Origin: Cyanobacteriota bacterium
GTDB taxonomy: Bacteria > Acidobacteriota > Vicinamibacteria > Vicinamibacterales > UBA2999
Assembly (NCBI GenBank): GCA_019752015.1
Contig: JAIEMQ010000013.1
Span: 62,001-126,000, forward strand
Length of the DNA: 64,000 bases
Direction of reading: 5' to 3'
Position 1 is the first letter of the stretch. Every line of letters begins with the position of its first letter. The notes under the pieces were generated by a model. That model saw nothing but the letters and a program-made list of their open reading frames with translations. It was not told the origin of the DNA and searched no databases. Position numbers and translations under genes: made by a program. This document shows positions 1-9,778 of this stretch, piece by piece.

Positions 1-1
1 A

Positions 2-673
2 GTCGAGACGCCGGAAGGCATCCTCATCGAGCTGCGTCCAGCCGGCCTCGTCGTTCGCTCGTACGCGTTCGCGGTCGACTGGGGGATTCGCCTGGCGGTC
101 CTCTATGCCGTCGCGATGCTGACCGCGTTCATCGGCGGGGTCGGCCTGGCGGTGTGGCTGATCCTGCTGTTCGCCTGCGAGTGGCTCTATCCGATCGTCT
201 TCGAGCTGAAGGGATCCGGAGCGACGCCGGGCAAGCGCGTGTTCAAACTGAAAGTGACGATGGACAACGGCTTGCCCGTGACGCCGGCGGCGTCGATCAC
301 GCGCAACCTGCTTCGCGTTGCGGACTTCCTGCCATTTGGTTTCGGCTTTGCGATCGCCAGCATGCTGATGCGCAAAGACTACAAGCGCCTTGGCGACATT
401 GCCGCCGGCACCATGGTCGTGCACCAGCAAAAGCCGGCAGGGAAGCCGGTGCTCGCCGATGTGCCGCCCATCACACCCGCGACGGCGCTGGCACCGCGCA
501 CGCAAGCCGCGCTGATCGCGCTGGCGGCTCGCGCGCCGTTCCTCACCGTCGAGCGGCTCGATGAGCTCGCCGCAATCGCGGCACCGGTATCAGGAGACGC
601 GCGGCGATCGGGCCGGCGTGTCACGCATCGTGTGCTTGGCGTCGCGCAGTGGGCGATGGGGAGACGTGAGTGA
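2..673 (+). CDS. RDD family membrane protein (5'-truncated by window edge)
   Basis: Reading frame is open from base 2; translation has the RDD-like pattern (VRSYAFAVDWGIR...GATPGKRVFKLKVTMDNGLPVTPAASITRNLLRVADFLP...YKRLGDIAAGTMVV). Confidence 0.85.
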   Translation, partial: VETPEGILIELRPAGLVVRSYAFAVDWGIRLAVLYAVAMLTAFIGGVGLAVWLILLFACEWLYPIVFELKGSGATPGKRVFKLKVTMDNGLPVTPAASITRNLLRVADFLPFGFGFAIASMLMRKDYKRLGDIAAGTMVVHQQKPAGKPVLADVPPITPATALAPRTQAALIALAARAPFLTVERLDELAAIAAPVSGDARRSGRRVTHRVLGVAQWAMGRRE

Positions 674-1638
674 CGCCCCTGCAGTTCGAGCAGCTGTACG
701 ACAAGGAGTGGGATGAGCTCGAGCTGAGCCTCGATCGTCATGCCGCGGCGCCGTCAGCCCGCGCCATCGCCGGCGCGCGATTCACCGAGCTGTACCGCCA
801 CACCTGCGGGCACCTGGCGATCGCGAGGGGGCGATCGTACCCGCCTCACCTGATCGATCGGCTCGAGCACTTGACCGCCGAATGCCACCAGTTGATCTAT
901 CAGCAGCGCGAGTTGGGCGCCGGGGCGCTGCTGAGAATCATCACCCGCGATTTTCCCGCGGCGGTCCGTGCGCACTCTGCGTACGTCGCGACGGCCACCG
1001 CGTTGTTCCTGGTGCCGACACTGGTGCTCGGCTTCCTCGTGTATACGCAACCGGAGTTGATCCTGTCGGTGGTTGACGCAGAGACCGCGGCGGAGTTCGA
1101 CGCGATGTACTCGGGCGGCGCGCAATCGATCGGCCGGCTTCGCGATGTCGACACGGACTGGGCAATGTTCGGCCACTACATCCGGAACAATATTGGCGTG
1201 GCCTTTCAGTGTTTCGCGGGCGGTCTCTTCGCGGGACTCGGGTCGATTTTCTTCCTCGCCTTCAACGGCGCGTACGGCGGCGCGATTGCCGGGTACCTGA
1301 CGGAACGCGGACTCGGCCACATTTTCTATTCGTTCATCGTCACGCACGCCGCGTTCGAACTGACGGCGATCGTGCTGGCCGGCGCCGCCGGACTACGCAT
1401 CGGGCACTCGCTGCTCGCGCCGGGCCGGCAGACCCGCGTGCAATCGCTGATCGCCGCGTCACGGCAGGCGATCGTCCTGTTGTACGGTGTCACCGCCATG
1501 CTGGTCGTGGCCGCGGTGATCGAAGCGTTCTGGTCGTCGGCGACCTGGATGCCCGTGTCGGTGAAATACGGCGTCGCGGGGCTGTGCTGGTCCGCGGTGT
1601 TCGCCTACTTCGCGTTCCAGGGACGCCATGCTCGTTGA
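670..1638 (+). CDS. Stage II sporulation protein M (SpoIIM)-family membrane protein
   Basis: Multi-TM protein with NNIGVAFQCFAGGLFAGLGSIFFLAFNGAYGGAIAGYL...THAAFELTAIVLAGAAGLRIG; start overlaps the upstream RDD stop. Confidence 0.85.
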   Translation: MTPLQFEQLYDKEWDELELSLDRHAAAPSARAIAGARFTELYRHTCGHLAIARGRSYPPHLIDRLEHLTAECHQLIYQQRELGAGALLRIITRDFPAAVRAHSAYVATATALFLVPTLVLGFLVYTQPELILSVVDAETAAEFDAMYSGGAQSIGRLRDVDTDWAMFGHYIRNNIGVAFQCFAGGLFAGLGSIFFLAFNGAYGGAIAGYLTERGLGHIFYSFIVTHAAFELTAIVLAGAAGLRIGHSLLAPGRQTRVQSLIAASRQAIVLLYGVTAMLVVAAVIEAFWSSATWMPVSVKYGVAGLCWSAVFAYFAFQGRHAR

Positions 1639-2362
1639 TACGCTCTCGGTGCGGCTGCGGCCGCGCACGCCCAACGAAGCGATCGATCTCGGCGTGCGGC
1701 TGTGCCAGAGCGCGGCGCCCGCGGTGTACCGCTGCTATTTCGTCGCCTTCATTCCGGTGCTGGCGATCGCGCTGGCGTCCACGGAGCTCATCGGCTGGTA
1801 TTCGACGATCGTGATCTGGTGGTTCAAGCCGTGGCTCGATCGCACGATCCTGTTCGTGCTGTCGCGCGCCGCGTTCGGGCAACCGACGAGCGTCGGCGAT
1901 CTGTGGCGGTCGCAGTGGCGGGTGTGCTGGCGGCCGTTGTTGTTCCTCTTGACCGTACGGCGGTGCTCGCTGTGGCGGTCGCTCACTGAACCCGTGTACC
2001 TGCTGGAAGACGGTCCGGCGATCGGCTCGAGCGATCGCATCATCCAGATTCGCCATCGCGTCGTCGGCTCCGCGTTCATGATGACGCAGACGTTCATCGG
2101 CATCGAGTTCTCGGTCGTCATGGGCCTGTTCTCGCTGTTCTGGTGGTTCGCGCCGACCGGAACGTCGTTCGATCTCTCGCAACTGTTCAGCGAAGATCCG
2201 CCGGTATTTTTTGCGGTCGCGAACTTCATCACCTATTCGCTCGGCGTCTTTCTGCTCGAGCCGTTTTACGTCGCCGCTGGTTTTGCGATGTACCTGAACC
2301 GGCGGGCCGAGCTCGAGGCGTGGGACATCGAGCAGGAGCTGAAGCGTGCATTCGCGGCGTAA
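1628..2362 (+). CDS. Hypothetical multi-pass membrane protein in the RDD/SpoIIM/MoxR operon
   Basis: Overlaps both neighbours; hydrophobic segments; operon position. Confidence 0.7.
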   Translation: MLVDTLSVRLRPRTPNEAIDLGVRLCQSAAPAVYRCYFVAFIPVLAIALASTELIGWYSTIVIWWFKPWLDRTILFVLSRAAFGQPTSVGDLWRSQWRVCWRPLLFLLTVRRCSLWRSLTEPVYLLEDGPAIGSSDRIIQIRHRVVGSAFMMTQTFIGIEFSVVMGLFSLFWWFAPTGTSFDLSQLFSEDPPVFFAVANFITYSLGVFLLEPFYVAAGFAMYLNRRAELEAWDIEQELKRAFAA

Positions 2363-3110
2363 CCTGCGGCCCGCCGGCGCGGTCACCGTCGTCCTGCTGC
2401 TGGCCGTGTCGCCGGCCGCGCAGGAGCAACCAACGGTCCCGGCGTACACGCAGGAAGAGATCGACGCCGCGATCCAGAAGGTCAAGCAGGATCCGAACAT
2501 CGGCGGCACCCGCACCATGAGGATGTTGAAGTGGACGGAGACCGAGCGAAAGCCGCGAAACAGCAATCGTGGCTGGCTGTCCTGGGTCACCGGCTTCTTC
2601 GGCTGGGGGATGCAGTCGGCGCGCTACCTGGTGTGGCTGGGCCTCGCGGGGCTCGCCGGCTGGCTGGGCCTGTATCTCTTCCGCGCGATACAGACGCGCG
2701 GCCTCGATGTGACGGCCGCGGACACGTTCGTGCCGCCGACGCACGTGCGCAATCTCGATATTCGGCCCGAAAGCCTGCCGCCGAACATCGGCGCCGCGGC
2801 GTGGAAGCTGTGGGAGCGCGGCGATCACCGTGCCGCGCTGTCGCTGCTGTATCGAGGATTGCTGTCGCGGCTGACGCACGTGCATCGCGTGCCGATTCTC
2901 GACTCGACCACCGAAGGCGACTGTCTCGTGTTGCTCTCCGGACGCGTGCCCGCAAAGACCGGGGATTACGCCGCTCAACTCGTCGAGGCGTGGAGGGGAT
3001 TCGTCTACGGCGGCACCGCGGCGCCGACGCCGGCGGTGCAGACGCTGTGCGATGGATTCGCCGGCGCGCTCGATCGATCGGTCGCGCGCAAGATTGAAGG
3101 CGGCGAATGA
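2346..3110 (+). CDS. DUF4129-like domain protein
   Basis: Signal/TM plus C-terminal AAWKLWERGDHRAALSLLYRGLLSRLTHVHRVPILDSTTEGDCL, typical of DUF4129 proteins beside MoxR/DUF58. Confidence 0.7.
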   Translation: MHSRRNLRPAGAVTVVLLLAVSPAAQEQPTVPAYTQEEIDAAIQKVKQDPNIGGTRTMRMLKWTETERKPRNSNRGWLSWVTGFFGWGMQSARYLVWLGLAGLAGWLGLYLFRAIQTRGLDVTAADTFVPPTHVRNLDIRPESLPPNIGAAAWKLWERGDHRAALSLLYRGLLSRLTHVHRVPILDSTTEGDCLVLLSGRVPAKTGDYAAQLVEAWRGFVYGGTAAPTPAVQTLCDGFAGALDRSVARKIEGGE

Positions 3111-4264
3111 CGCGATCCCATTGGGCCGGCCTCGTGAGCGTCGTCGCGCTGGTGATGCTGATCGTCTACATTGCGGCGAACACGTATTGGGAGGACGTGC
3201 CGATCCCAACACCGCCGAAAGGCGAGGCGATCACCAATCCTTTTTATGCCGCGCAGAAGTTTGCCGAGGCCCTCGGCGCCACGACCAGGCGCGAGCGTTT
3301 GCTCGTCGTGCCGTCGCCGCAAGCGGTGATGGTGCTGTCGGTGTGGCACTGGGATCTGACGCCGCAGCGGCAGGCCGCCATCAAACCGTGGGTCGAATCC
3401 GGTGGACGCCTCGTTGTCGACCGCATGCTCTCCGGTGACCTGAGCGAATTCGAATCCTGGTCTGGCCTCGAGTGGGAATACAACGAAGAGGCCGCCGACA
3501 AGTATTTCGAGAACATCAACGACAACGGCTCTCAGAGCCACCGCTGCGCGCCGGCCAACCAGGTGATGCCGCAACCGGGCAACTCCTACGTGTTATGTGG
3601 AGAGGATTTTTCATTCCTGAAATCGTCGCGGCCGGTCCAGTGGGCGCTTGAAAGCGAAGCCGGTCATCAGGCCATGCGCGTCGCGGTGGGGAAGGGCAGC
3701 GTCACGATCATCAACGGCACGCCGTTCACCGGACAGCAATTGTTCGAGGGCGATCACGCCGCGGCCTTCGTCGCGGCGGCGCAGCTGCAGCGCGGCGACG
3801 AGATCATCTTCCTGACCGAGGATGATCATCCGGCGCTGCTGGCACTGATGTGGAATTACGGCGCTCCGGCCGTGACCGCATTCCTGGTGCTGGTTGGACT
3901 GTTCCTGTGGCGCGGCGCGATCCGCTTTGGCCCCACGATTGGCGTGCCGGAGCCGCGGCGCCGCTCGATGGCCGAACAGATCCGCGGCAGCGGCCACTTC
4001 GCGTTGAAGTTCGGCGAAGGCGCGCCGCTTCACGCCGCCGCCGTGCGCGCGCTGACCGAAGCGGCCAACCGCCGCATCCCGGCCTACGCGCGGCTGTCGC
4101 GGCCGCAACGCATTGCCGCGCTCGGCACGGCCACGGGCATGAGCGGTGAATCGCTGGTCAACGCCACCGATGGCGCCAGCAAGCGTCGTCCCAAGGAGCT
4201 CCCGAATACCCTCGCGCTGATCGAGAGCGCGCGGCGTCAACTTCTCAAACGCGGCGATCACTGA
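3107..4264 (+). CDS. DUF4350-like domain protein
   Basis: ATGA overlap with preceding gene; NPFYAAQKFAEALGATTRR...GGRLVVDRMLSGDL, ending in a TM and cytoplasmic tail; conserved context. Confidence 0.7.
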   Translation: MTRSHWAGLVSVVALVMLIVYIAANTYWEDVPIPTPPKGEAITNPFYAAQKFAEALGATTRRERLLVVPSPQAVMVLSVWHWDLTPQRQAAIKPWVESGGRLVVDRMLSGDLSEFESWSGLEWEYNEEAADKYFENINDNGSQSHRCAPANQVMPQPGNSYVLCGEDFSFLKSSRPVQWALESEAGHQAMRVAVGKGSVTIINGTPFTGQQLFEGDHAAAFVAAAQLQRGDEIIFLTEDDHPALLALMWNYGAPAVTAFLVLVGLFLWRGAIRFGPTIGVPEPRRRSMAEQIRGSGHFALKFGEGAPLHAAAVRALTEAANRRIPAYARLSRPQRIAALGTATGMSGESLVNATDGASKRRPKELPNTLALIESARRQLLKRGDH

Positions 4265-4279
4265 CCACGGACCCCAACG

Positions 4280-5242
4280 ATGAGCGACATTCCGCAAGCC
4301 AAGGTTCTCCTCAACGATCTGCGCACGGCGATCGGCCACGCCATGGTCGGCCAGTCCGCCGTGGTCGAGCAGGTGCTGATTGCCCTGGTGGCGTCGGGTC
4401 ACGTCCTGATCGAGGGCGTGCCGGGACTCGGCAAGACGCTGCTGGTGCGCGCGCTCTCGCAGGCAATGTCGCTGGCCTATGCGCGCGTCCAGTTCACGCC
4501 GGACATGATGCCGTCCGACATCACCGGCCACGCGATGCTCGATCCGTCAACGCGCGAGCTGCGCGTCATGCGCGGACCGGTGTTCACGCAGATCCTGCTC
4601 GCCGACGAGATCAACCGCGCGCCCGCGAAGACACAGAGCGCGCTCCTCGAAGTAATGCAGGAGTATCAGGTCACGATCGAAGGCCAGGCACACCAGCTGC
4701 CGAAGCCCTTCATGGTGCTGGCGACGCAGAACCCCGTCGAGACCGAAGGCACCTATCCGCTGCCGGAAGCGCAGCTCGATCGGTTCCTGTTCAAGATCGA
4801 GATCGGCTATCCGTCGGCGGCGGAGGAAGCCAACGTCGTGTCGCGCGTCACCAACAACCAGGCCGGAGACGAGCTGCCGCTCGAACACGTGAAGCCGGTG
4901 CTCGACCAGGCCGGGGTGTCGTCACTGCAGGCGATGGCCGCGGCGCAGCGCGTTGACGAACAGGTCATTGACTATGCCGTCCGGATCGCGCGCGCGACGC
5001 GCGCGTTCCCCGGGCTCGCGATTGGCGCCGGATCGCGCGGCGCCCTTGCACTGGTGCGCGGCGCCCGCGCCGCGGCGCTGCTCGAGGGCCGCAACTATGC
5101 GACACCGGACGACATCAAGAGGGTGGCGCTGCCGGCGCTGCGGAACCGCGTTGCGCTCGCGCCCGACGCCATGCTCGAAGGACGAAGCGCGAACGACATC
5201 CTGAATGCGGTGATGGCGGCAACGCCGGCGCCGCGCGCGTAA
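4280..5242 (+). CDS. MoxR-family AAA+ ATPase
   Basis: Walker A GVPGLGKT, Walker B LADEINRAPAKTQSALLEVMQE, ATQNPVETEGTYPLPEAQLDRF. Confidence 0.95.
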   Translation: MSDIPQAKVLLNDLRTAIGHAMVGQSAVVEQVLIALVASGHVLIEGVPGLGKTLLVRALSQAMSLAYARVQFTPDMMPSDITGHAMLDPSTRELRVMRGPVFTQILLADEINRAPAKTQSALLEVMQEYQVTIEGQAHQLPKPFMVLATQNPVETEGTYPLPEAQLDRFLFKIEIGYPSAAEEANVVSRVTNNQAGDELPLEHVKPVLDQAGVSSLQAMAAAQRVDEQVIDYAVRIARATRAFPGLAIGAGSRGALALVRGARAAALLEGRNYATPDDIKRVALPALRNRVALAPDAMLEGRSANDILNAVMAATPAPRA

Positions 5243-5248
5243 TTCGCG

Positions 5249-6607
5249 ATGCACCTCCGCGTCATCCCCAGCCGGCTGCTGCTCGCCATCGTTGGCGGCA
5301 GTGTCGTCGTCTCAACGGCGGCATTGATTGCCGGCGTCAGCGTTGAGCTCGTGGGGACGGCGGCCGCACTCGGCGGAGCAGTGCTGGCCCTGGCGACGCT
5401 GGGGGATTACCAGATCACCAGGCGGACGTGGCGAGAGTCGAAGCCGGAGATGAAACGCGGCTTGCCGGCCGCCTTCGCGATCGGTGTCCGCAAGCCGGTC
5501 ACGCTGTCGATCACCATGAAAGGCTCGCTGCGGTGGAGCTGCGAGGTCTACGATCACGCCGCGTCGAGCCTCGTCACCGAAGGACTGCCGCTGCCGCTGG
5601 AGCTCGCCGGCGGCACTGAAACCGACACGCTCTATTGGGTCGTGCCGACCGTGCGCGGCGAGGTCCAGTTCGCTCCAGCCGATGTGCGGCTGCGCTCGCG
5701 GCTCGGCCTGTGCGAAGTCCTCGAGCGGCTCGGCGAAGTCGAGAGCCGCCGCGTGTTTCCCGACTTCGCGCAGGTCGCGCGCTATGCGTGGCTGGCCGGC
5801 GATCGCCGGCTGCAGGAAATCGGCATCAAGACCTACCAGCAGCGCGGTGAGGGCACCGACTTCAAGCAGCTGACCGAGTACCGCATCGGCGATCCGGTAC
5901 GCCACATCGACTGGCGCGCCACGCTGCGGCAGGCGCGGCCGATCATCCGCGAGTTCCAGGACGAGCGCGATCAGTGCGTGATGATGCTGGTCGATTGCGG
6001 CCGCCGCATGCGCGCCCACGACACCGACAGCGTGATCGGCACCACGCACTTCGATCAGGTCCTGAACGCGGTGATGCTGCTCGGCTACGTCGCGCTGCAG
6101 CGCGGCGACGCGGTCGGCGCCATGACCTTCGGGACGCCGCCCGAAGACGAGCGCTCCTTCGCCGCCAGGAAAGGGAAGCAGGCCCTGCAGGGACTGATGA
6201 GCGAGTTCTTCGGCGTCCAGCCGACGCTCGAACATTCGGACTATGTCCTCGCCGCGCAGCAGTTGCTGCGACGGCAACGCCGCCGGGCGCTGGTGATCAT
6301 CATCACTAATTTCCGGGACGAGGACGCCTCGGAGCTCAGTCACGCGCTGAAGCTGCTGCGATCGCGGCACCTGGTGCTGGTCGCGAGCTTACGCGAGCGA
6401 ATTGTCGGTGAGCTGATCATGCAGCCGCTCGTCAGCAGCGAGTCGGCGATTGAAATCGCCGGCGCGCAGCTATACGAGCAGGCGCGGCGCGATGCGTTCA
6501 ACAGGCTGGCCGATCGCGATGCGCTGATGGTCGACGCCGAAGCCGATCAGCTGGGTATCGCGCTCGTCAATCGCTATCACGCCGTGAAGCGCGCCGGCAA
6601 AATCTGA
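5249..6607 (+). CDS. DUF58 domain-containing protein
   Basis: EFQDERDQCVMMLVDCGRRM and VRHIDWRATLRQARPIIREF motif; directly downstream of MoxR. Confidence 0.92.
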   Translation: MHLRVIPSRLLLAIVGGSVVVSTAALIAGVSVELVGTAAALGGAVLALATLGDYQITRRTWRESKPEMKRGLPAAFAIGVRKPVTLSITMKGSLRWSCEVYDHAASSLVTEGLPLPLELAGGTETDTLYWVVPTVRGEVQFAPADVRLRSRLGLCEVLERLGEVESRRVFPDFAQVARYAWLAGDRRLQEIGIKTYQQRGEGTDFKQLTEYRIGDPVRHIDWRATLRQARPIIREFQDERDQCVMMLVDCGRRMRAHDTDSVIGTTHFDQVLNAVMLLGYVALQRGDAVGAMTFGTPPEDERSFAARKGKQALQGLMSEFFGVQPTLEHSDYVLAAQQLLRRQRRRALVIIITNFRDEDASELSHALKLLRSRHLVLVASLRERIVGELIMQPLVSSESAIEIAGAQLYEQARRDAFNRLADRDALMVDAEADQLGIALVNRYHAVKRAGKI

Positions 6608-6623
6608 TGCGCCGGCGCCCCCG

Positions 6624-9290
6624 TTACGATTCTCTGAGCGCGGCCATCGGATCGATGCGCGCCGCCCGCTGCGCGGGCAAGTACGCCGCCACCAGCGCCG
6701 CGACCGCCAGCACCGCGCTGATGATCGCCAGCGTGACGATGCTGTTGGTCACCATCTCGAATAACAGCGCCTCCATGATGCGGCCGGCGCCAAAGCCGAG
6801 CGCCGCGCCGATCACCGTGCCGGCAATCGTGATGAAGACCGCGCGCCGCGTGATCGCGCGCACCACCTGCCAGCGTCCGGCACCGAGGGCCATTCGCACG
6901 CCAATCTCCTGCGTCCGCTGCGTGGTCAGGAACGCCATCAAGCTGTAGATGCCGATGATCGACAGCACCAGCGCGATCAGGCCGACCACCCCCAGTGCGC
7001 GAGAGATGAAGACGAAGCCGCCGGCGCGGTCTTCAACCAGCTGGTCCAGCGTCATCAACGAGGCAATCGGTTGATCGGCGTCCACCGAAGACACCGCACG
7101 ACGGAGATCGCCGGCGAGCGCGTTTGGATCACCCACCGTCCTGACGGCAAACGCCACCGAGTAAGGCGCGACCTGGGTCAGCGGCCGGTAGACCGTGTCG
7201 TACTGACGCACGAACCAGTTGTGCACCATGTTGCCGGAAACGCCGATGACCGTGATCCACGGGCCGTCGAGCGCCAGACGGAATCGCTTGCCGATCGGAT
7301 CGGCATCCGGCCAATACCGGCTGGCCAACGCGGCGCTCACGACCGCGACTTGCGGACCGTCGGCGCGATCGGAATCGTCGAAGAGCCGCCCTTGGATCAA
7401 CGGGATCTTCATCGCAGCGAAGTAGTCAGGCGTCCCGCTGCGGTATTGCGCCCAGCGCGCCTCGTGCTCCTTCAGTTCCACGCCCTCGGGAAAAAAACGG
7501 CGGCTGTTGTTGTTGAACGCGGCTGGAATAATGCTGGTCGCGCCGATGTTCGACACCGCGGGGATGGTGCGCATGCTGTCCTCGACACTCGTGATGAAGC
7601 GCCGCCGCTTGTCCGCATCGCTGTAATTGCGTTCCGGCAGGTTCAGCTGCGCCACCAGCACGCCGTTCTTGTCGAAGCCGAGCACGCCATTCACCGTCCT
7701 GTAAGCGGCGCTCATCGCGAGCGACGACGCGAAGACGAGAGCCAGAGCCAGCGCGACCTGTGTGATTGCCAGCGTGCTGCGCAGCCACTGCCGGTTCCGC
7801 CCCGGCGTCAGCGTGCGGCCGGATTGACGAAGCGTGTCTGAGACCTGTGTGCGCATGGCCTGCATCGCCGGCAGGACCGAGAACACGGTCATCGCCACCG
7901 TGCCGAGCGCGGCGGTTACCAGGAACAGCTCGAGGTCAATGCGAATGTACGCCCACCCCGGTATGAAGCGCAGCACTGAAGCGGGAATCGACGCGCGCGA
8001 CAAGGCGAGACCGATGCCGATGAACGGCATCGATAACAGCACGGCGCCCATCGACAGGATCAATCCTTCGAGCAGCGTCTGCGCGAACAGCCGCGCACGG
8101 CTCGCGCCGAGTGCGAGACGAATCGAGTATTCCGACGTGCGCTCGGCGCCGCGCGCCATCAGCAGGTTGGCGATGTTCGCGCACGCAATCAGCAGCAACA
8201 GCAGCGCAGCCGCCTGCCAGACGCCGACGAACGCGCCGGCACCGGGATCCGACATGCCTTTCGTGAACGACATCACCCGTGCGTAGCGCTTGGTGTTGGT
8301 GTCGGGGTGATCGCGGCGCTGCGTATCGACAATCGTTTCGAGCTCAGCTCGCGCCTGTTCAAGCGAAGCGCCATCCTGGAGGAGTCCATACACGCCGAGA
8401 ATCCCGGCGCGGCGATTGGCCCACTGCTCACCGGTCAGCGCGGCCGGCGCCCACACCTCGGCGCCATCGGGCGTGTTGAAACCGGGCGGCGCGATGCCGA
8501 CCACTTCATACAACTCGCCGTCCAGCCGTACCTGCTTGCCGATGATCTGCGGATCCGACGCGAACCGCCGCGTCCACAGGCCGTGACCGAGCACAACGCG
8601 GTGATGCTGCCCCTGCTGCGTCTCACTCGCCAGGAATTCGCGACCCATCACCGGCTTCACGCTCAGTAATTCGAAGAATCCCGGCGAGATGAAAAAGCCG
8701 GGGACCTGCTCGGGAATGTCGACGCCCGACAGGTTCGCGTCCCACCACTGGTAGGTGGCCCAGCCCTTGACGCTCTTCGCCTGGGCCTGCCACTCGCGAA
8801 AATCCGCGGCCGTGACGTTGGCGCGATCGAAGAACGCGTCTTCGGGTGCGACGGTGGTCGCGACGATGAGCCGCTCGACGCCGGCAAACCGGTACGGCCG
8901 AAGCACGAGCGCATCGAGCAGGCTGAAGGTCGTGCTGTTGGCCGCAAGCGCGAGAGCCAAGGTCAGTATCACCGCCACCGACAGCATGGGCCGCTGCGTC
9001 GTGGCGCGCCAGGCATACAGCACATCGCGGGTCGCGCCCGTCCACCACGGTCCCGATGTTTCCGCGGCGGCAATCGTGAACCATCGCACCGGTGGTTTGC
9101 GGCGCAGCGCGCGCATCACGCCGTACCGCACGGCAATCCCGAGGCTCTGGCGCGTGTGCCACCGCTTCGCGCTCGCGCCGCCGAAGCGAGCCGCATGTCG
9201 CGCCGATTCTTCGCGCAAATCGCCGATCACCGATTCTCGGAGCCCGATATCTCGAATGACGGTTGAGAGAAGCTGTTCGGCAAAATTCAT
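6624..9290 (-). CDS. ADOP/MacB-FtsX-type ABC transporter permease
   Basis: 888 aa, two FtsX-like/MacB periplasmic core halves; IACANIANLLMARGAERTSEYSIRLALGASRARL and TQRTQEIGVRMALGAGRWQVV. Confidence 0.92.
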   Translation of the reverse strand: MNFAEQLLSTVIRDIGLRESVIGDLREESARHAARFGGASAKRWHTRQSLGIAVRYGVMRALRRKPPVRWFTIAAAETSGPWWTGATRDVLYAWRATTQRPMLSVAVILTLALALAANSTTFSLLDALVLRPYRFAGVERLIVATTVAPEDAFFDRANVTAADFREWQAQAKSVKGWATYQWWDANLSGVDIPEQVPGFFISPGFFELLSVKPVMGREFLASETQQGQHHRVVLGHGLWTRRFASDPQIIGKQVRLDGELYEVVGIAPPGFNTPDGAEVWAPAALTGEQWANRRAGILGVYGLLQDGASLEQARAELETIVDTQRRDHPDTNTKRYARVMSFTKGMSDPGAGAFVGVWQAAALLLLLIACANIANLLMARGAERTSEYSIRLALGASRARLFAQTLLEGLILSMGAVLLSMPFIGIGLALSRASIPASVLRFIPGWAYIRIDLELFLVTAALGTVAMTVFSVLPAMQAMRTQVSDTLRQSGRTLTPGRNRQWLRSTLAITQVALALALVFASSLAMSAAYRTVNGVLGFDKNGVLVAQLNLPERNYSDADKRRRFITSVEDSMRTIPAVSNIGATSIIPAAFNNNSRRFFPEGVELKEHEARWAQYRSGTPDYFAAMKIPLIQGRLFDDSDRADGPQVAVVSAALASRYWPDADPIGKRFRLALDGPWITVIGVSGNMVHNWFVRQYDTVYRPLTQVAPYSVAFAVRTVGDPNALAGDLRRAVSSVDADQPIASLMTLDQLVEDRAGGFVFISRALGVVGLIALVLSIIGIYSLMAFLTTQRTQEIGVRMALGAGRWQVVRAITRRAVFITIAGTVIGAALGFGAGRIMEALLFEMVTNSIVTLAIISAVLAVAALVAAYLPAQRAARIDPMAALRES

Positions 9291-9308
9291 AATCTGAGCC
9301 TTCTGTGC

Positions 9309-9342
9309 CTTCTGTGGCCCTGGTGTGCTTCTGTGGCCCTGG
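9309..9342. repeat. 15-nt direct repeat (cttctgtggccctgg) x2, period 19
   Basis: Copies at 9309-9323 and 9328-9342 between the permease start and the PadR stop. Confidence 0.8.
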
Positions 9343-9672
9343 CTATCGGTTACCGAGAATCGTTTCCAGGCCCTTGGTCATGCGGCTGAGCGCCTCGTGG
9401 GTCGCGCGGATTGCCTTGAGGCCCGACGGCGTGACGGAGTAGTAGCGGCGGGCCTTGCCGCCGCGCTCCTCGGTGGGATCGCCCATGCGCGACTTGAGGC
9501 AGCCCTTGGCCTCGAGGCGATCGAGGCCGGTGTACAGCGCGCCGCGCGCCACGGGACGGCTGGTGCGCTGCTCGATCAGCTCTCTGATCGGTACGGCATA
9601 GGCATCCTCATCGAGGTGGAGGATGGCCAAAAGGACCGCGTATTCGAATTCGCCGAGGTAGATGGGTGCCAT
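9343..9672 (-). CDS. PadR family transcriptional regulator
   Basis: 109 aa winged-helix; MAPIYLGEFEYAVLLAILHLDEDAYAVPIRELIEQRTSRPVARGALYTGLDRLEAKG; upstream of an ADOP permease. Confidence 0.92.
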   Translation of the reverse strand: MAPIYLGEFEYAVLLAILHLDEDAYAVPIRELIEQRTSRPVARGALYTGLDRLEAKGCLKSRMGDPTEERGGKARRYYSVTPSGLKAIRATHEALSRMTKGLETILGNR

Positions 9673-9712
9673 GACTGCATTGCAGGCTAAACCAATGCCT
9701 GCATTGCAGTCA
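9672..9712 (-). promoter_or_regulatory. Putative PadR operator: two CTGCATTGCAG dyads in an inverted repeat
   Basis: tgactgcattgcaggc (9672-9687) and gcctgcattgcagtca (9697-9712) are inverted repeats with one mismatch, abutting the PadR start codon. Confidence 0.6.
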
Positions 9713-9731
9713 AATACGGGCGGGCCAGGTC

Positions 9732-9774
9732 AAAAGTTCAACAGATCAAAAGATCAACAGATCAAAAGATCAAC
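9732..9774. repeat. 16-nt tandem repeat (agatcaaaagatcaac) x2 plus a degenerate partial copy
   Basis: Copies at 9743-9758 and 9759-9774; partial at 9732-9742. Confidence 0.85.
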
Positions 9775-9778
9775 AGAT

